Below are positions 25,302-33,731 of a stretch of 64,000 nucleotides of DNA, piece after piece. The notes under the pieces are model-generated. The model had not been told where the DNA came from. It ran no database searches and saw nothing but the letters and a program-made list of their open reading frames with translations. Source of the stretch: Streptomyces sp. NBC_00708 (GTDB lineage Bacteria; Actinomycetota; Actinomycetes; Streptomycetales; Streptomycetaceae); contig CP108997.1 of assembly GCA_036226585.1 (NCBI GenBank), forward strand, positions 3,410,001-3,474,000, given 5' to 3'. How positions within the stretch are numbered: position 1 is the first letter of the stretch; each line of letters opens with the position of its first letter. A program made the translations under genes and the position numbers.

Positions 25302-25795
25302 CCTGGACCTCCCTCGAGGAGGAGCTGCTCAGCCTCGCGGGCTCGGTCCCCGACCCGGAGCTGCCGGTGCTGACGCTGGAGGACCTGGGCGTGGTCCGGG
25401 GCGTGGAGATGAGCGAAGCGGGCCGGGTCACGGTCAGGCTCACGCCGACCTATACCGGGTGCCCGGCGATAGAGGCCATGTCCGCGGACATCGAGCGTGT
25501 GCTGCACGACCACGGTGTGGCCGAGGTGTCCGTGGAGACGGTCCTGTCCCCGCCGTGGTCGACGGACGACATCAGTGCCGAGGGACGCCGGAAGCTCACC
25601 GAGTTCGGCATAGCCCCGCCCCGGCCCCACGACGCCGTGTCCGGCGGGCCGGTGCCGCTCACCCTGTCCGTGCGGTGCCCGCACTGCGGCTCCACCGATA
25701 CGGAGCTGCTCAGCAGGTTCTCCTCCACTGCCTGCAAGGCGCTCCGGCGCTGTGTGGCGTGCCAGGAGCCGTTCGACCACTTCAAGGAGTTGTAG
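25295..25795 (+). CDS. paaD: PaaD, iron-sulfur assembly/maturation protein of the epoxidase
   Basis: 166 residues. DUF59/MIP18 domain at residues 1-100 (SVPDPELPVLTLEDLG, TYTGCPA), with a C-terminal zinc- or cluster-binding part: CPHC near 128 and CVAC near 155. It is needed for epoxidase maturation rather than catalysis. The ATG at 25295 lies inside the end of paaC (7-base overlap) behind a GGGGG run; a GTG three bases later is possible. Confidence 0.93.
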   Translation: MVTWTSLEEELLSLAGSVPDPELPVLTLEDLGVVRGVEMSEAGRVTVRLTPTYTGCPAIEAMSADIERVLHDHGVAEVSVETVLSPPWSTDDISAEGRRKLTEFGIAPPRPHDAVSGGPVPLTLSVRCPHCGSTDTELLSRFSSTACKALRRCVACQEPFDHFKEL

Positions 25796-26854
25796 ATGTT
25801 CCATCCGCTCCGGGTCAGCGGGATCGAGCGGCTCACGGACGATGCGGTGGCCGTCACCCTCGCCGTCCCGCCGGACCTGCGCGAGACCTTCCGGCACAAG
25901 CCGGGCCAGCATCTCAATGTGCGCTACACCGTGGACGGCGAGGAGGTGCGCCGCTCGTACTCGATCTGCGCACCGGCCGCCGAGCATCCGGCCGCTCCGG
26001 CGCTGCGCGTGGGCATCCGCCTCGTGGACGGGGGCGCTTTCTCCACGTACGCCCTCAAGGAGCTGCTGGTCGGGGACACGATCGAGGCGATGCCCCCGAT
26101 GGGCCGCTTCGTCCTGACGCCCCGGGCCGGCCGGTTCGCGGCGATCGTCGGCGGCAGCGGCATCACCCCCGTGCTGTCCATGGCGGCCACTCTGCTCGCC
26201 CGCGAACCGGAGGCCACGTTCTGCCTGATCCGCAGCGACCGGACCGCCGCGTCGACGATGTTCCTGGACGAGGTCGCCGACCTGAAGGACCGCTACCCCG
26301 ACCGATTCCAGCTGGTCACCGCCCTGTCCCGGGAGGAGCAGCAGGCCGGTCTGCCCTCGGGGCGGCTGGACGGCGAGCGGTTGTCCGGACTGCTGCCCGC
26401 GCTGCTGCCGGTGGCCGGGATCGACGGCTGGTACCTGTGCGGGCCGCTGGGCCTGATCCGGGCCGCGGAGGGCGCGTTGCACGGGCTGGGCGTGGACCGC
26501 TCCCGCATCCACCAGGAGATCTTCCACGTGGAGGACGGGCCGGACACCCCCGCCGGGCCCCGGGTCGAGACCCCCGTGGGCAGCACGCTGACGGCGACCC
26601 TCGACGGCCGGTCCGGCACCTGGCCGGTGGAGGACGGCGAGTCGCTGCTGGAGACGGTGCTGCGCAGCCGTTCGGACGCCCCCTACGCGTGCAAGGGCGG
26701 CGTCTGCGGGACCTGCCGGGCGTTCCTGGTCTCGGGCGAGGTGCGGATGGACCGCAACTACGCCCTGGAGCCGGAGGAGACGGGCGCGGGTTATGTGCTG
26801 GCCTGCCAGTCCCGTCCGGTGACCGAGGAGGTCGAACTCGACTTCGACCGCTGA
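25796..26854 (+). CDS. paaE: PaaE, epoxidase NADPH reductase
   Basis: 352 residues. Electron-transfer subunit that passes electrons from NADPH through FAD and a [2Fe-2S] cluster to PaaA. FAD-binding region with RRSYSIC (about residues 45-51), NAD(P) domain starting GGSGITPVLSMA, and a C-terminal plant-type ferredoxin domain with cysteines in CKGGVCGTC and a fourth in LACQSRP. The ATG follows the paaD stop with no gap. Last gene of the operon; a GNRA-loop hairpin follows. Confidence 0.95.
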   Translation: MFHPLRVSGIERLTDDAVAVTLAVPPDLRETFRHKPGQHLNVRYTVDGEEVRRSYSICAPAAEHPAAPALRVGIRLVDGGAFSTYALKELLVGDTIEAMPPMGRFVLTPRAGRFAAIVGGSGITPVLSMAATLLAREPEATFCLIRSDRTAASTMFLDEVADLKDRYPDRFQLVTALSREEQQAGLPSGRLDGERLSGLLPALLPVAGIDGWYLCGPLGLIRAAEGALHGLGVDRSRIHQEIFHVEDGPDTPAGPRVETPVGSTLTATLDGRSGTWPVEDGESLLETVLRSRSDAPYACKGGVCGTCRAFLVSGEVRMDRNYALEPEETGAGYVLACQSRPVTEEVELDFDR

Positions 26855-26876
26855 CCGCTGGCCGCGGCCCCTCGGC

Positions 26877-26900
26877 CCGCCCGGGAGCGATCCCGGGCGG
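26877..26900. terminator. Hairpin terminator with GCGA tetraloop
   Basis: CCGCCCGGGA (26877-26886) and TCCCGGGCGG (26891-26900) around GCGA, between convergent paaE and rhodanese genes. Serves both directions. Confidence 0.85.
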
Positions 26901-26915
26901 CGGCTCCGGCCTGTG

Positions 26916-27260
26916 TCAGGCGACGAAGGCCGGGGCGCCGTTGTCGGTGACCATCGGGCGGCCGGCGCCGTCCCAGGCGAGCATGCCGCCGTCGATGTTC
27001 ACGGCGTCGATGCCCTGCTGCACGAGGTACTGGGTGACCTGGGCGGACCGGCCGCCGACCCGGCACATCACATGCACGCGCCGGCCGTCCTCCACCGCCT
27101 CGGTGACCTCACCGAAGCGGCCCACGAAGTCGCTCATCGGGATGTGGAGGGCGCCGTCGACGTGTCCGGCAGCCCACTCGTCGTTCTCCCGCACGTCCAG
27201 CACCAGGCCGTCCGCCGGTACGGAAGCGACGTCGACCGTGGGAAGCGGGCCGAAATTCAT
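26916..27260 (-). CDS. Rhodanese-like sulfurtransferase domain protein
   Basis: 114 residues, a single rhodanese domain (GlpE/PspE-like size). The active-site loop is CRVGGRS (Cys near residue 67), and LVLDVRENDEWAAGHVDGA is the CH2-type start motif. It transfers sulfane sulfur; the acceptor is unknown. The catalytic cysteine is present, so it should be active. ATG at 27260. The nearest gene is the J-domain gene 45 bases upstream on the same strand, so the two may form an operon. Confidence 0.92.
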   Translation of the reverse strand: MNFGPLPTVDVASVPADGLVLDVRENDEWAAGHVDGALHIPMSDFVGRFGEVTEAVEDGRRVHVMCRVGGRSAQVTQYLVQQGIDAVNIDGGMLAWDGAGRPMVTDNGAPAFVA

Positions 27261-27305
27261 GGGTCATGCCTTCTCTCGTCAGTGCGCTCGGAGTCACCGA
27301 AAACG

Positions 27306-28232
27306 CTACTGCACCAGAGCCGCGAGTTCCGCCTCGCGCTGCGAGACCTCGCCCAGCAGCTGTTCGGCGATCTCCTCCAGCAGATGGTCCGGGTCGTCCG
27401 GGGCCATCCGCAGCATGGCGCCGATCGCGCTCTCCTCCAGGTCCTGGGCGACCTCGGTGAGCAGCTCCTTGCGGTGGGACAGCCACTCCAGCCGGGCGTA
27501 GAGCTCGTCGGCCTCGCTCAGTTCGGGCTGCGGCGCGACCGGCCCCGCCTCCCACTCGCCGGCCAGTTCCGTGAGCAGGCCCTCGTCCCCGCGACCGTAG
27601 GCGGCGTTGACGCGTGCGATGAACTCGTCCCGCCTGGTCCGTTCCGCCTCGTCCTGTGCCAGGTCCGGGTGGGCCTTGCGGACCAGGTCGCGATACAGCT
27701 TGCGCGCTTCCTCCGTGGGCCGGACCCGCTTGGGCGGGCGGACCGGCTGCTCGGTCAGCATGGCCGCCGCCTCGGGGGACAGCCCGTCGGAGTCCATCCA
27801 GTCGTGGAACAGCTCGTCCACGCCGGGCATGGGCATCACGACCGACCGCGCCTCCGCCGCCTTGCGCAGGTCCTCGGGGTCACCGGTCCTGGCCGCCCGC
27901 GCCTCGGCGATCTGCGCGTCGAGCTCGTCGAGCCGCGCGTACATCGGGCCCAGCCGCTGGTGATGCAGGCGGGAGAAGTTCTCCACCTCGACCCGGAACG
28001 TCTCCAACGCGATCTCGAACTCGATCAGCGCCTGCTCGGCCACCCGCACCGCGTGCGCGAGCCGCGCCTCGGGCCGCTCCGGCGCCGCAGCCCCCGCCTC
28101 GCTCGCCCCACCGGAGCCCGGCCCACCGGCACCCGGCACCGCCTCCCCCTCGCGGTCGGCGTCCAGCCGTGCCTGGTCCTGCGGGTCTTCGTCGTTCCGG
28201 GAGGTCGGCACCCCGGCGGCTTCGTGGGTCAC
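27306..28232 (-). CDS. J-domain-containing protein with N-terminal coiled coil
   Basis: 308 residues. A disordered, acidic start (1-55), a long helical/coiled-coil region (about 57-128), a J-domain-like segment with EEARKLYRDLVRKAHPD, the HPD triad at 188-190 and ARVNAAYGRGD after it, then a second helical region to the end. The HPD motif implies DnaK stimulation, but glycine-rich and zinc-finger parts of true DnaJ are absent, so it is a class III type co-chaperone with an unknown client. ATG at 28232. Confidence 0.82.
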   Translation of the reverse strand: MTHEAAGVPTSRNDEDPQDQARLDADREGEAVPGAGGPGSGGASEAGAAAPERPEARLAHAVRVAEQALIEFEIALETFRVEVENFSRLHHQRLGPMYARLDELDAQIAEARAARTGDPEDLRKAAEARSVVMPMPGVDELFHDWMDSDGLSPEAAAMLTEQPVRPPKRVRPTEEARKLYRDLVRKAHPDLAQDEAERTRRDEFIARVNAAYGRGDEGLLTELAGEWEAGPVAPQPELSEADELYARLEWLSHRKELLTEVAQDLEESAIGAMLRMAPDDPDHLLEEIAEQLLGEVSQREAELAALVQ

Positions 28233-28314
28233 CCGTCCAGCGTATGGCCCCGCCCCGCCCCACGAAGACCCGCGGTCGCCCCGAGGGCCGTCGCGCCCCC
28301 TGTCCGGCGGCTCC

Positions 28315-29862
28315 TCACACCCCGTGCTCCGCGGCTATCCGCCCCGCCCCGATCGCCCGTACCAGCTCCGCGTGGTCCGCATCCGTGCGGTCCGCGTACG
28401 TCACCGCGAAGGCCGCCACCGCCTCGTCCAGCTCCTCGTTCTTGCCGCAGTAGCCCGCCAGCAGCCTCGGGTCCGCGCTGTGCGCATGGGCCCGCGCCAG
28501 CAGCGCCCCGGTCATCCGGCCGTAGTCGTCGACCTGATCGGCGGCCAGGGCGGCCGGGTCGACGCTGCCCTTGCGGTTCCTGAACTGCCGTACCTGGAAC
28601 GGCCGGCCGTCCACCGTCGTCCAGCCCAGCAGATGGTCACTGACGACCTGCATCCGCTTCTGCCCGAGCACCACGCGCCGTCCCTCGTGCGCGACCTCCG
28701 GCACCTCGAACCCGACAGCGGCCAGATACGGGGCCAGGACCGAGGGCCTGGCCTCCTTCACCTGGAGCACCAGCGGCTCACCGCGGTGGTCCAGCAGCAG
28801 GACCACATAGGAACGGGTGCCGACGCTGCCCGTGCCGACCACCCGGAACGCCACGTCGTGGATCGCGTAACGGGCCAGCAGTGGCAGCCGGTCCTCGGAG
28901 ACGGTCCGCAGGTAGTCCCCGAGCCCCACCGCCACGGCCGCCGCCTCGGCGTCCGGCACTCGGCGCAGCACCGGCGGCGCGTCGACGAAGCGCCGGCCAC
29001 CGTCCTCGCAGTCCTCCGTGGACTTGGCCGCGAAGCGGGCGCTGGTGTTCCTGCGGGCCTTCTCGGAAACCCGCTCCAGGGTGCCGAGCAGATCCCGCGC
29101 GTCGGCGTGGGAGACGAGCTCCTCGTCCGCGATGGCGTTCCAGGCGTCGAGCGCGGGCATCCTGGCCAGCAGCCGCATCGTCCGCCGGTAGGCGCCCACG
29201 GTGTCGTACGCGGCCTTGCGGCAGGTGTCCTCGTCGGCGCCGGCCTCGCGGCCCGCGAGCACCAGGGAGGTGGCGAGGCGCTTGAGGTCCCACTCCCAGG
29301 GCCCGGCCACGGTCTCGTCGAAGTCGTTCAGGTCGATGACGAGGCCGCCCCGGGCATCGCCGTACAGCCCGAAGTTGGCCGCATGGGCGTCGCCGCAGAG
29401 CTGGGCGGCGACCCCGGTGACGGGCGTACCGGCCAGGTCGTGGGCCATCAGCCCGGCCGAGCCGCGCAGGAAGGCGAAGGGGGTGGCAGCCATCCGGCCC
29501 ACCCGTATCGGCGTGAGTCCCGGCACCCGGCCCCGGTTGGACTCCTCGACCGCGCGCACCGCGTCGGGGCGCCCCGGGGGGAGGGACAGCTGCGCGTGCG
29601 AGGACCGGGGCACGCGCGCACGCAGCGCCTTGCCCCTCTCCTTCGGTGCCTCCGTGGTGCCCGCGGCGTCCGCGTACGCCCGGTCGCCGCGGTGTGCGAA
29701 CCCCGGCACGGCCGGTATGCGCGGTCCGCCCTCGCCGGTGAGCAGCGAAGCCGCCACCACCGTCTCGGCCCCGCCCGCGCCTGCCGGGAGCGGACTCCCC
29801 GCCTCCACGCCGCCGAGCCCGTCCCGTCGCCCCGGCGGCCGTGCCGTTCCCGTTCCGTCCAT
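28315..29862 (-). CDS. DUF2252-family protein
   Basis: 515 residues. DUF2252 proteins have a fold that resembles aminoglycoside phosphotransferase-type kinases but their reaction is not known. Recognisable parts: TPFAFLRGSAGLMAHDL, CGDAHAANFG (about residues 160-169, resembling the HGDxxxxN catalytic loop of phosphotransferases) and DLNDFDETVAGPWEWDLKRLATS, an equivalent of the metal-binding region. The ATG at 29862 is selected because GGGGGAGG lies 9 bases upstream; an ATG at 29913 lacks one. The first about 110 residues are low complexity. Confidence 0.88.
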   Translation of the reverse strand: MDGTGTARPPGRRDGLGGVEAGSPLPAGAGGAETVVAASLLTGEGGPRIPAVPGFAHRGDRAYADAAGTTEAPKERGKALRARVPRSSHAQLSLPPGRPDAVRAVEESNRGRVPGLTPIRVGRMAATPFAFLRGSAGLMAHDLAGTPVTGVAAQLCGDAHAANFGLYGDARGGLVIDLNDFDETVAGPWEWDLKRLATSLVLAGREAGADEDTCRKAAYDTVGAYRRTMRLLARMPALDAWNAIADEELVSHADARDLLGTLERVSEKARRNTSARFAAKSTEDCEDGGRRFVDAPPVLRRVPDAEAAAVAVGLGDYLRTVSEDRLPLLARYAIHDVAFRVVGTGSVGTRSYVVLLLDHRGEPLVLQVKEARPSVLAPYLAAVGFEVPEVAHEGRRVVLGQKRMQVVSDHLLGWTTVDGRPFQVRQFRNRKGSVDPAALAADQVDDYGRMTGALLARAHAHSADPRLLAGYCGKNEELDEAVAAFAVTYADRTDADHAELVRAIGAGRIAAEHGV

Positions 29863-29967
29863 GGCGCGCAGCCTCCCCCGCCCGGCGCAGCCGCCGGGTT
29901 TCTCCCCCACCATCAACACATCAACCGGCGACGACCGTACCGCCGTACGCCTGCCGCCGTCTGCCCC

Positions 29968-29976
29968 TGTGGATAA
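29968..29976 (-). promoter_or_regulatory. DnaA box
   Basis: TGTGGATAA on the plus strand (TTATCCACA on minus), in the 166-base gap between the DUF2252 and YhgE-like genes. Confidence 0.55.
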
Positions 29977-30028
29977 CTCGGGCCGACGCCCTCCCCCGCT
30001 GGTCAGGCGCTCGGCGCCCACCGCCCGG

Positions 30029-31108
30029 TCAGACCCCCACCGCCTCCTCCATCTCCTCTTCCTCCTCGGCCGGCGCATCCGCCTCGGGCAGGGCCGGAGA
30101 ACCGGCACCCAGCGCCCCCGCAGTCCGGCGCTTCCGCTCGGCCAGGCCGGCGAGACCCGTCATCGCCAGGCCTGCGACGAACCAGAGAGCCAGTACCAGC
30201 AGGTTTCCGCCCAGCGCGTGGCCGCCGAAGTACACGTGGCTGCGCACGCCCTCGACGAAACCGGCCCCGTTCCAGAAGGAGTGCAGCGCCCCGAAGAAGC
30301 CGGGCTGCAGCTCGGGGCGGAAGATCCCGCCGGAGCTGGTGAAGTTGAGCATGACGAACAGCACCATCACGCCGAGCGTGGTCCAGCGCTTCAGGAAGGT
30401 GTGCAGGCCCACACCGATCAGCAGGATGCCCGCCGAGTAGAGCCACGCCATGCCCCAGAGACCCGCGAGCCCGTGATCGACCAGTCCGAACAGCGGCCCG
30501 GCGAACACCGCCCCGATGACACTCACCACCAGCGAGGCGCCCAGCGCCAGCGCCGCCCGCACTCGCAGCCGCAGCACCGCCCCGGCTCCGCCGATCACGG
30601 CGACGGAGGCGTACGAGCCGATGCTCACGGCGACCAGCAGGAAGAAGATCCCCTGACCGGTCGGGTCGCCGTCGGCCGTGGGCGCCGTGTCCGTCACCTT
30701 CAGCGGGGCGCCCCGGCCGGCCGCGACCTGTGTGAAGACCTTCTCGACCACCGTCGCGCTGGTGTCGGACGAGGCACTGGCGACGAGGAGTTCGGGCGCC
30801 TTGCCCGGGATGTAGGCGCCGTAGCTGCCCTGCGTACGCAGGTGCTCGGTCGCGGTGGCGCGGTCGGCGACGGTGCGCACGTCCAGCGCCCCGTCCCCCT
30901 TGTCCTGGAGCGTCTGGGCGAGCACCTGCGCGCTCGGCCCCGAGCCGACCACGTCCACCCGCAGATCGTGCGGCTCCGGGGCGTGGAAGGCGCCGAGGTA
31001 GGCGAGCCCCATGCCGATGCACATCAGCAGCGGCGTGACGAGGTGGCTCAGTACGTGACGCAGCGCGCCCGCCGGGGAACCGGCGGCGGCGCTCGGGCCT
31101 GCGGACAT
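30029..31108 (-). CDS. YhgE/Pip or DUF3533-like membrane protein
   Basis: 359 residues. One N-terminal transmembrane helix (about 24-42), an outside domain (about 45-155), then five or so helices (about 155-330) and an acidic C-terminal tail ending EEEEEMEEAVGV. The pattern matches the ABC-2/YhgE-type membrane proteins that often sit beside MarR or TetR regulators and are linked with export or phage/antibiotic interaction. No ATPase gene is nearby, so transport, if any, would be independent of ABC energy or use a distant partner. Divergent from a MarR gene with three operators between. Confidence 0.8.
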   Translation of the reverse strand: MSAGPSAAAGSPAGALRHVLSHLVTPLLMCIGMGLAYLGAFHAPEPHDLRVDVVGSGPSAQVLAQTLQDKGDGALDVRTVADRATATEHLRTQGSYGAYIPGKAPELLVASASSDTSATVVEKVFTQVAAGRGAPLKVTDTAPTADGDPTGQGIFFLLVAVSIGSYASVAVIGGAGAVLRLRVRAALALGASLVVSVIGAVFAGPLFGLVDHGLAGLWGMAWLYSAGILLIGVGLHTFLKRWTTLGVMVLFVMLNFTSSGGIFRPELQPGFFGALHSFWNGAGFVEGVRSHVYFGGHALGGNLLVLALWFVAGLAMTGLAGLAERKRRTAGALGAGSPALPEADAPAEEEEEMEEAVGV

Positions 31109-31133
31109 GGGGGCTCCAGACGATCGGCCAGAA

Positions 31134-31194
31134 GTTGGCTTTTACAACCCAACTGGTTGGCTTTTACAACTTTAATTCCGTTGTACTATACAAC
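31134..31194. promoter_or_regulatory. Three tandem 15-bp MarR operators
   Basis: GTTGGCTTTTACAAC occurs twice exactly (31134-31148 and 31156-31170); a third site GTTGTACTATACAAC (31180-31194) is a perfect 6-3-6 palindrome. The outer GTTG...CAAC is common to all three. Centres are 22 and 24 bases apart, so dimers would bind on nearly the same face. The AT-rich island lies in the divergent promoter. Confidence 0.85.
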
Positions 31195-31218
31195 TGAACT
31201 TCAGAGGAAGGCGAACCC

Positions 31219-31668
31219 GTGCCAGGCACCCCCGGAGACCGCGAGGAGTCGCTGGATGTCATCCAGCGCGAACTGACCGCCTTCGCCCGCCGCGCGCGGG
31301 CCGCGGCGGCCCGGCTCCACCCGGAACTGCCGCTCGTCTCGTACACGCTGCTGGCCCATATCGACGATCAGCAGGGGTGCCGGGCGACCGACCTGGCGGC
31401 GCACTACATGCTCGACAAGTCCACGGTCAGCCGACAGATCGGCGCCCTGGAGAAACTCGGCCTCGTCGAGCGCCACCCCGACCCGGACGACCACCGCATC
31501 CAGGTCCTGCACCCCACCGAGGCCGGAACGCAAGCCCTCGCCGCCACCCAGGCAAGCCGCCGCGCCGCCTACCAGGAGCGCCTCGCGGACTGGGCGGCGG
31601 ACGACCTCTCCCGGTTCGCCGCCTACCTGTTGCGCTACAACGCGACGGGCGAAGCCCCGCAGTCGTAA
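31219..31668 (+). CDS. MarR-family transcriptional regulator
   Basis: 149 residues. Winged helix with DLAAHYMLDKSTVSRQIGALEKLGLVER (split here: DLAAHYMLDKSTVSRQI, then GALEKLGLVER), and the beta-wing DPDDHRIQVLHPTEAG. Normal MarR length, with helices for dimerisation at both ends. GTG at 31219 has GAGGAAGG upstream. It is divergent from the YhgE-like protein; three palindromic operators in between suggest it represses both itself and that gene. Ligand unknown. A parS site starts 7 bases after the stop. Confidence 0.9.
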   Translation: MPGTPGDREESLDVIQRELTAFARRARAAAARLHPELPLVSYTLLAHIDDQQGCRATDLAAHYMLDKSTVSRQIGALEKLGLVERHPDPDDHRIQVLHPTEAGTQALAATQASRRAAYQERLADWAADDLSRFAAYLLRYNATGEAPQS

Positions 31669-31675
31669 ATCGGAC

Positions 31676-31689
31676 GTTTCACGTGAAAC
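31676..31689. promoter_or_regulatory. parS: parS site (ParB binding)
   Basis: Second exact GTTTCACGTGAAAC in the window, in the gap between the marR stop and the tRNA-Leu terminator. Intergenic, unlike the copy at 10691. Confidence 0.95.
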
Positions 31690-31724
31690 CAAGCACACGC
31701 GCAAGAACGGCCGACCGAACTGAA

Positions 31725-31756
31725 GAAGCCCCCCAGACCAAGGCCTGGGGGGCTTC
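31725..31756. terminator. Terminator of tRNA-Leu, also facing marR
   Basis: GAAGCCCCCCAG (31725-31736) pairs with CTGGGGGGCTTC (31745-31756), a 12-bp stem; short pyrimidine-rich runs follow on both sides. Confidence 0.85.
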
Positions 31757-31763
31757 CTTCTTG

Positions 31764-31846
31764 TGCGCGAGGGGGGATTTGAACCCCCACGTCCCTAAGG
31801 ACACTGGCACCTGAAGCCAGCGCGTCTGCCGTTCCGCCACTCGCGC
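31764..31846 (-). tRNA. tRNA-Leu (anticodon CAG)
   Basis: Class II tRNA of 83 bases. Acceptor GCGCGAG pairs with CTCGCGC; D-arm, anticodon stem CTGGC/GCCAG with loop TTCAGGT (anticodon CAG), long variable arm of leucine tRNAs, and the T-arm with GTTCAAATC. The CCA end is not encoded. Discriminator base A. Confidence 0.96.
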
Positions 31847-32206
31847 ATGAGTGGTGTTTCCAGACTCTCTCACTTGTTGGTGCGAGCGCCTGGCGACATC
31901 CGGAAGATTAGCACGCTGGACAGGGTGGATTCACATCCGTTGTTTCGCCCCCCGCTCGCCGGGGCACTCGCCGCACGCTCGGCCGGCATCGGCGGAACGT
32001 CCGAAAGGAACCGGGAACCCGGAGCGGTCACCCCCACTCCTCCTGAGTGCGTCCAAGGTGCGGGACACTGTGAGGAGGCCACCTCTACGATCCGTGTGAG
32101 GGGGGACACTCATCCACTGGGCAGACAAGGGGAACCAGCCGATTTCCCGACGCGTGGATACGATCAGTAAGCAGTACAGGGACGATGACACCGGAGGAGG
32201 TGCCCC
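31847..32206. other. Intergenic region between tRNA-Leu and FHA operon
   Basis: 360 bases without a gene that I can support. It should hold the tRNA promoter (a TAATCT at 31905-31910 on the minus strand could be its -10) and, for the plus-strand FHA operon, promoter-like TACGAT hexamers near 32085 and 32159. GGAGGAGG directly precedes the FHA gene start. Confidence 0.45.
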
Positions 32207-33079
32207 ATGGGAGTGATGAAGCGTTTCGAGCAGCGTCTCGAAGGTCTGGTCAACGGCACTTTCGCCAAGGTCTTCAAGTCCGAGGTCCAGCCGGTAGAGA
32301 TCGCGGGTGCCCTCCAGCGGGAGTGCGACAACAACGCCACCATCTGGAACCGCGAGCGCACCGTCGTCCCCAATGACTTCATCGTCGAGCTCAGCGCCCC
32401 CGACTACGAGCGCCTGAGCCCGTACTCCGGCCAGCTGGGCGACGAGCTCTCCGGCCTCGTCCGGGACTACGCCAAGCAGCAGCGGTACACCTTCATGGGC
32501 CCGATCAAGGTGCACCTGGAGAAGGCCGAGGACCTGGACACCGGTCTCTACCGGGTCCGCAGCCGCACCCTGGCATCGAGTTCGTCACAGGGGCAGGGAC
32601 CGGGCCAGAGCCAGGGCGGCCAGCCCCACCAGGGATACCCGGGCCAGTCCGGACGTCCCGCCCCGCAGGCTCCCGGCGGCTACGGCTACCCGCCGTCCGC
32701 CGCCCCGCCCATGCCCGCGGCCCCGCCGCCGGGCGCCGGGCGTCACGGCGGATCCGACCGGCGCCCGCCGGCCACCCCCAGCTCCCTGCCGAATGCGCAG
32801 GTGCGACGCTGGATCGAGATCAACGGCACCCGCCATCAGATCTCCCGGCCGACGCTGGTCATGGGCCGCAGCACCGAAGCGGACGTGCGGATCGACGACC
32901 CCGGCGTCTCCCGCCGGCACTGTGAGATCAGGACCGGAACGCCCTCGACGATCCAGGATCTCGGGTCTACCAACGGCATCGTGGTAGACGGGCAGCACAC
33001 CACCCGCGCTACGCTCCGCGACGGCTCGCGGATCGTCGTGGGCAGCACCACCATCGTTTACCGGCAAGCCGAAGGGTGA
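32207..33079 (+). CDS. fhaA: DUF3662/FHA-domain protein (FhaA homologue)
   Basis: 290 residues. N-terminal DUF3662 domain (about 1-110; VKRFEQRLEGLVNGTFAK-like start), a Gln/Pro/Gly-rich linker, and a C-terminal FHA domain (about 205-285) with the phosphothreonine-binding residues in MGRSTEAD, SRRHCEI and LGSTNG. In mycobacteria the equivalent protein binds phosphorylated MviN and PBP-related partners and restrains cell-wall synthesis. First gene of a head-to-tail operon leading to the PASTA kinase. ATG at 32207 preceded by GGAGGAGG. Confidence 0.94.
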   Translation: MGVMKRFEQRLEGLVNGTFAKVFKSEVQPVEIAGALQRECDNNATIWNRERTVVPNDFIVELSAPDYERLSPYSGQLGDELSGLVRDYAKQQRYTFMGPIKVHLEKAEDLDTGLYRVRSRTLASSSSQGQGPGQSQGGQPHQGYPGQSGRPAPQAPGGYGYPPSAAPPMPAAPPPGAGRHGGSDRRPPATPSSLPNAQVRRWIEINGTRHQISRPTLVMGRSTEADVRIDDPGVSRRHCEIRTGTPSTIQDLGSTNGIVVDGQHTTRATLRDGSRIVVGSTTIVYRQAEG

Positions 33080-33089
33080 AGCGGGGGCA

Positions 33090-33602
33090 ATGTCAGAGCT
33101 GACCCTGACGGTCATGCGGCTAGGTTTCCTGGCTGTTCTGTGGCTGTTCGTGATCGTGGCCGTCCAGGTCATTCGCAGCGATCTGTTCGGAACGCGCGTC
33201 ACGCAGCGCGGCTCACGCCGCACCGCGCCCGACGCACGTCCGCAACAGGCGCGCCAGAACGCGGCTCCGCCGCAGCAGCGCCAGCAGCCCGGCCGCCAGC
33301 GCCGGGGGGCACCGACCAAGCTGGTCGTCTCCGAGGGCACGCTCACCGGCACCACGGTGGCGCTCCAGGGGCAGACCATCACGCTGGGCCGGGCCCATGA
33401 TTCAACGATCGTGCTGGACGACGACTACGCGTCCAGCAGGCATGCCAGGATCTACCCCGACCGTGACGGCCAGTGGATCGTCGAGGATCTCGGGTCCACC
33501 AACGGCACGTATCTGGACCGGACCCGTCTCACCACCCCGACGCCTGTTCCGCTGGGCGCGCCGATCCGGATCGGCAAGACCGTCATCGAGCTGCGGAAGT
33601 AG
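33090..33602 (+). CDS. fhaB: Membrane FHA-domain protein (FhaB/FipA homologue)
   Basis: 170 residues. One N-terminal transmembrane helix (about 8-28), a basic Gln/Pro-rich linker, then an FHA domain (about 75-168) with LGRAHDS, SSRHARI and LGSTNGTYL. It can recruit Thr-phosphorylated proteins to the membrane; mycobacterial FipA links the kinase system with FtsZ and FtsQ. Ten bases after fhaA. The two FHA proteins differ in having DUF3662 or a membrane anchor. Confidence 0.93.
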   Translation: MSELTLTVMRLGFLAVLWLFVIVAVQVIRSDLFGTRVTQRGSRRTAPDARPQQARQNAAPPQQRQQPGRQRRGAPTKLVVSEGTLTGTTVALQGQTITLGRAHDSTIVLDDDYASSRHARIYPDRDGQWIVEDLGSTNGTYLDRTRLTTPTPVPLGAPIRIGKTVIELRK

Positions 33603-33731
33603 TACGACAATGAGCGAGCGGAGCGAGCGAGCCGCGGGGGTCCGGGCATCGGACCCGGCCTGGCTCCCGACCGGAGGGTGGGCAGTGTGGCTCGAGACCG
33701 GCTGTACCCCGAACCGACGGGTGAGGTGCGC

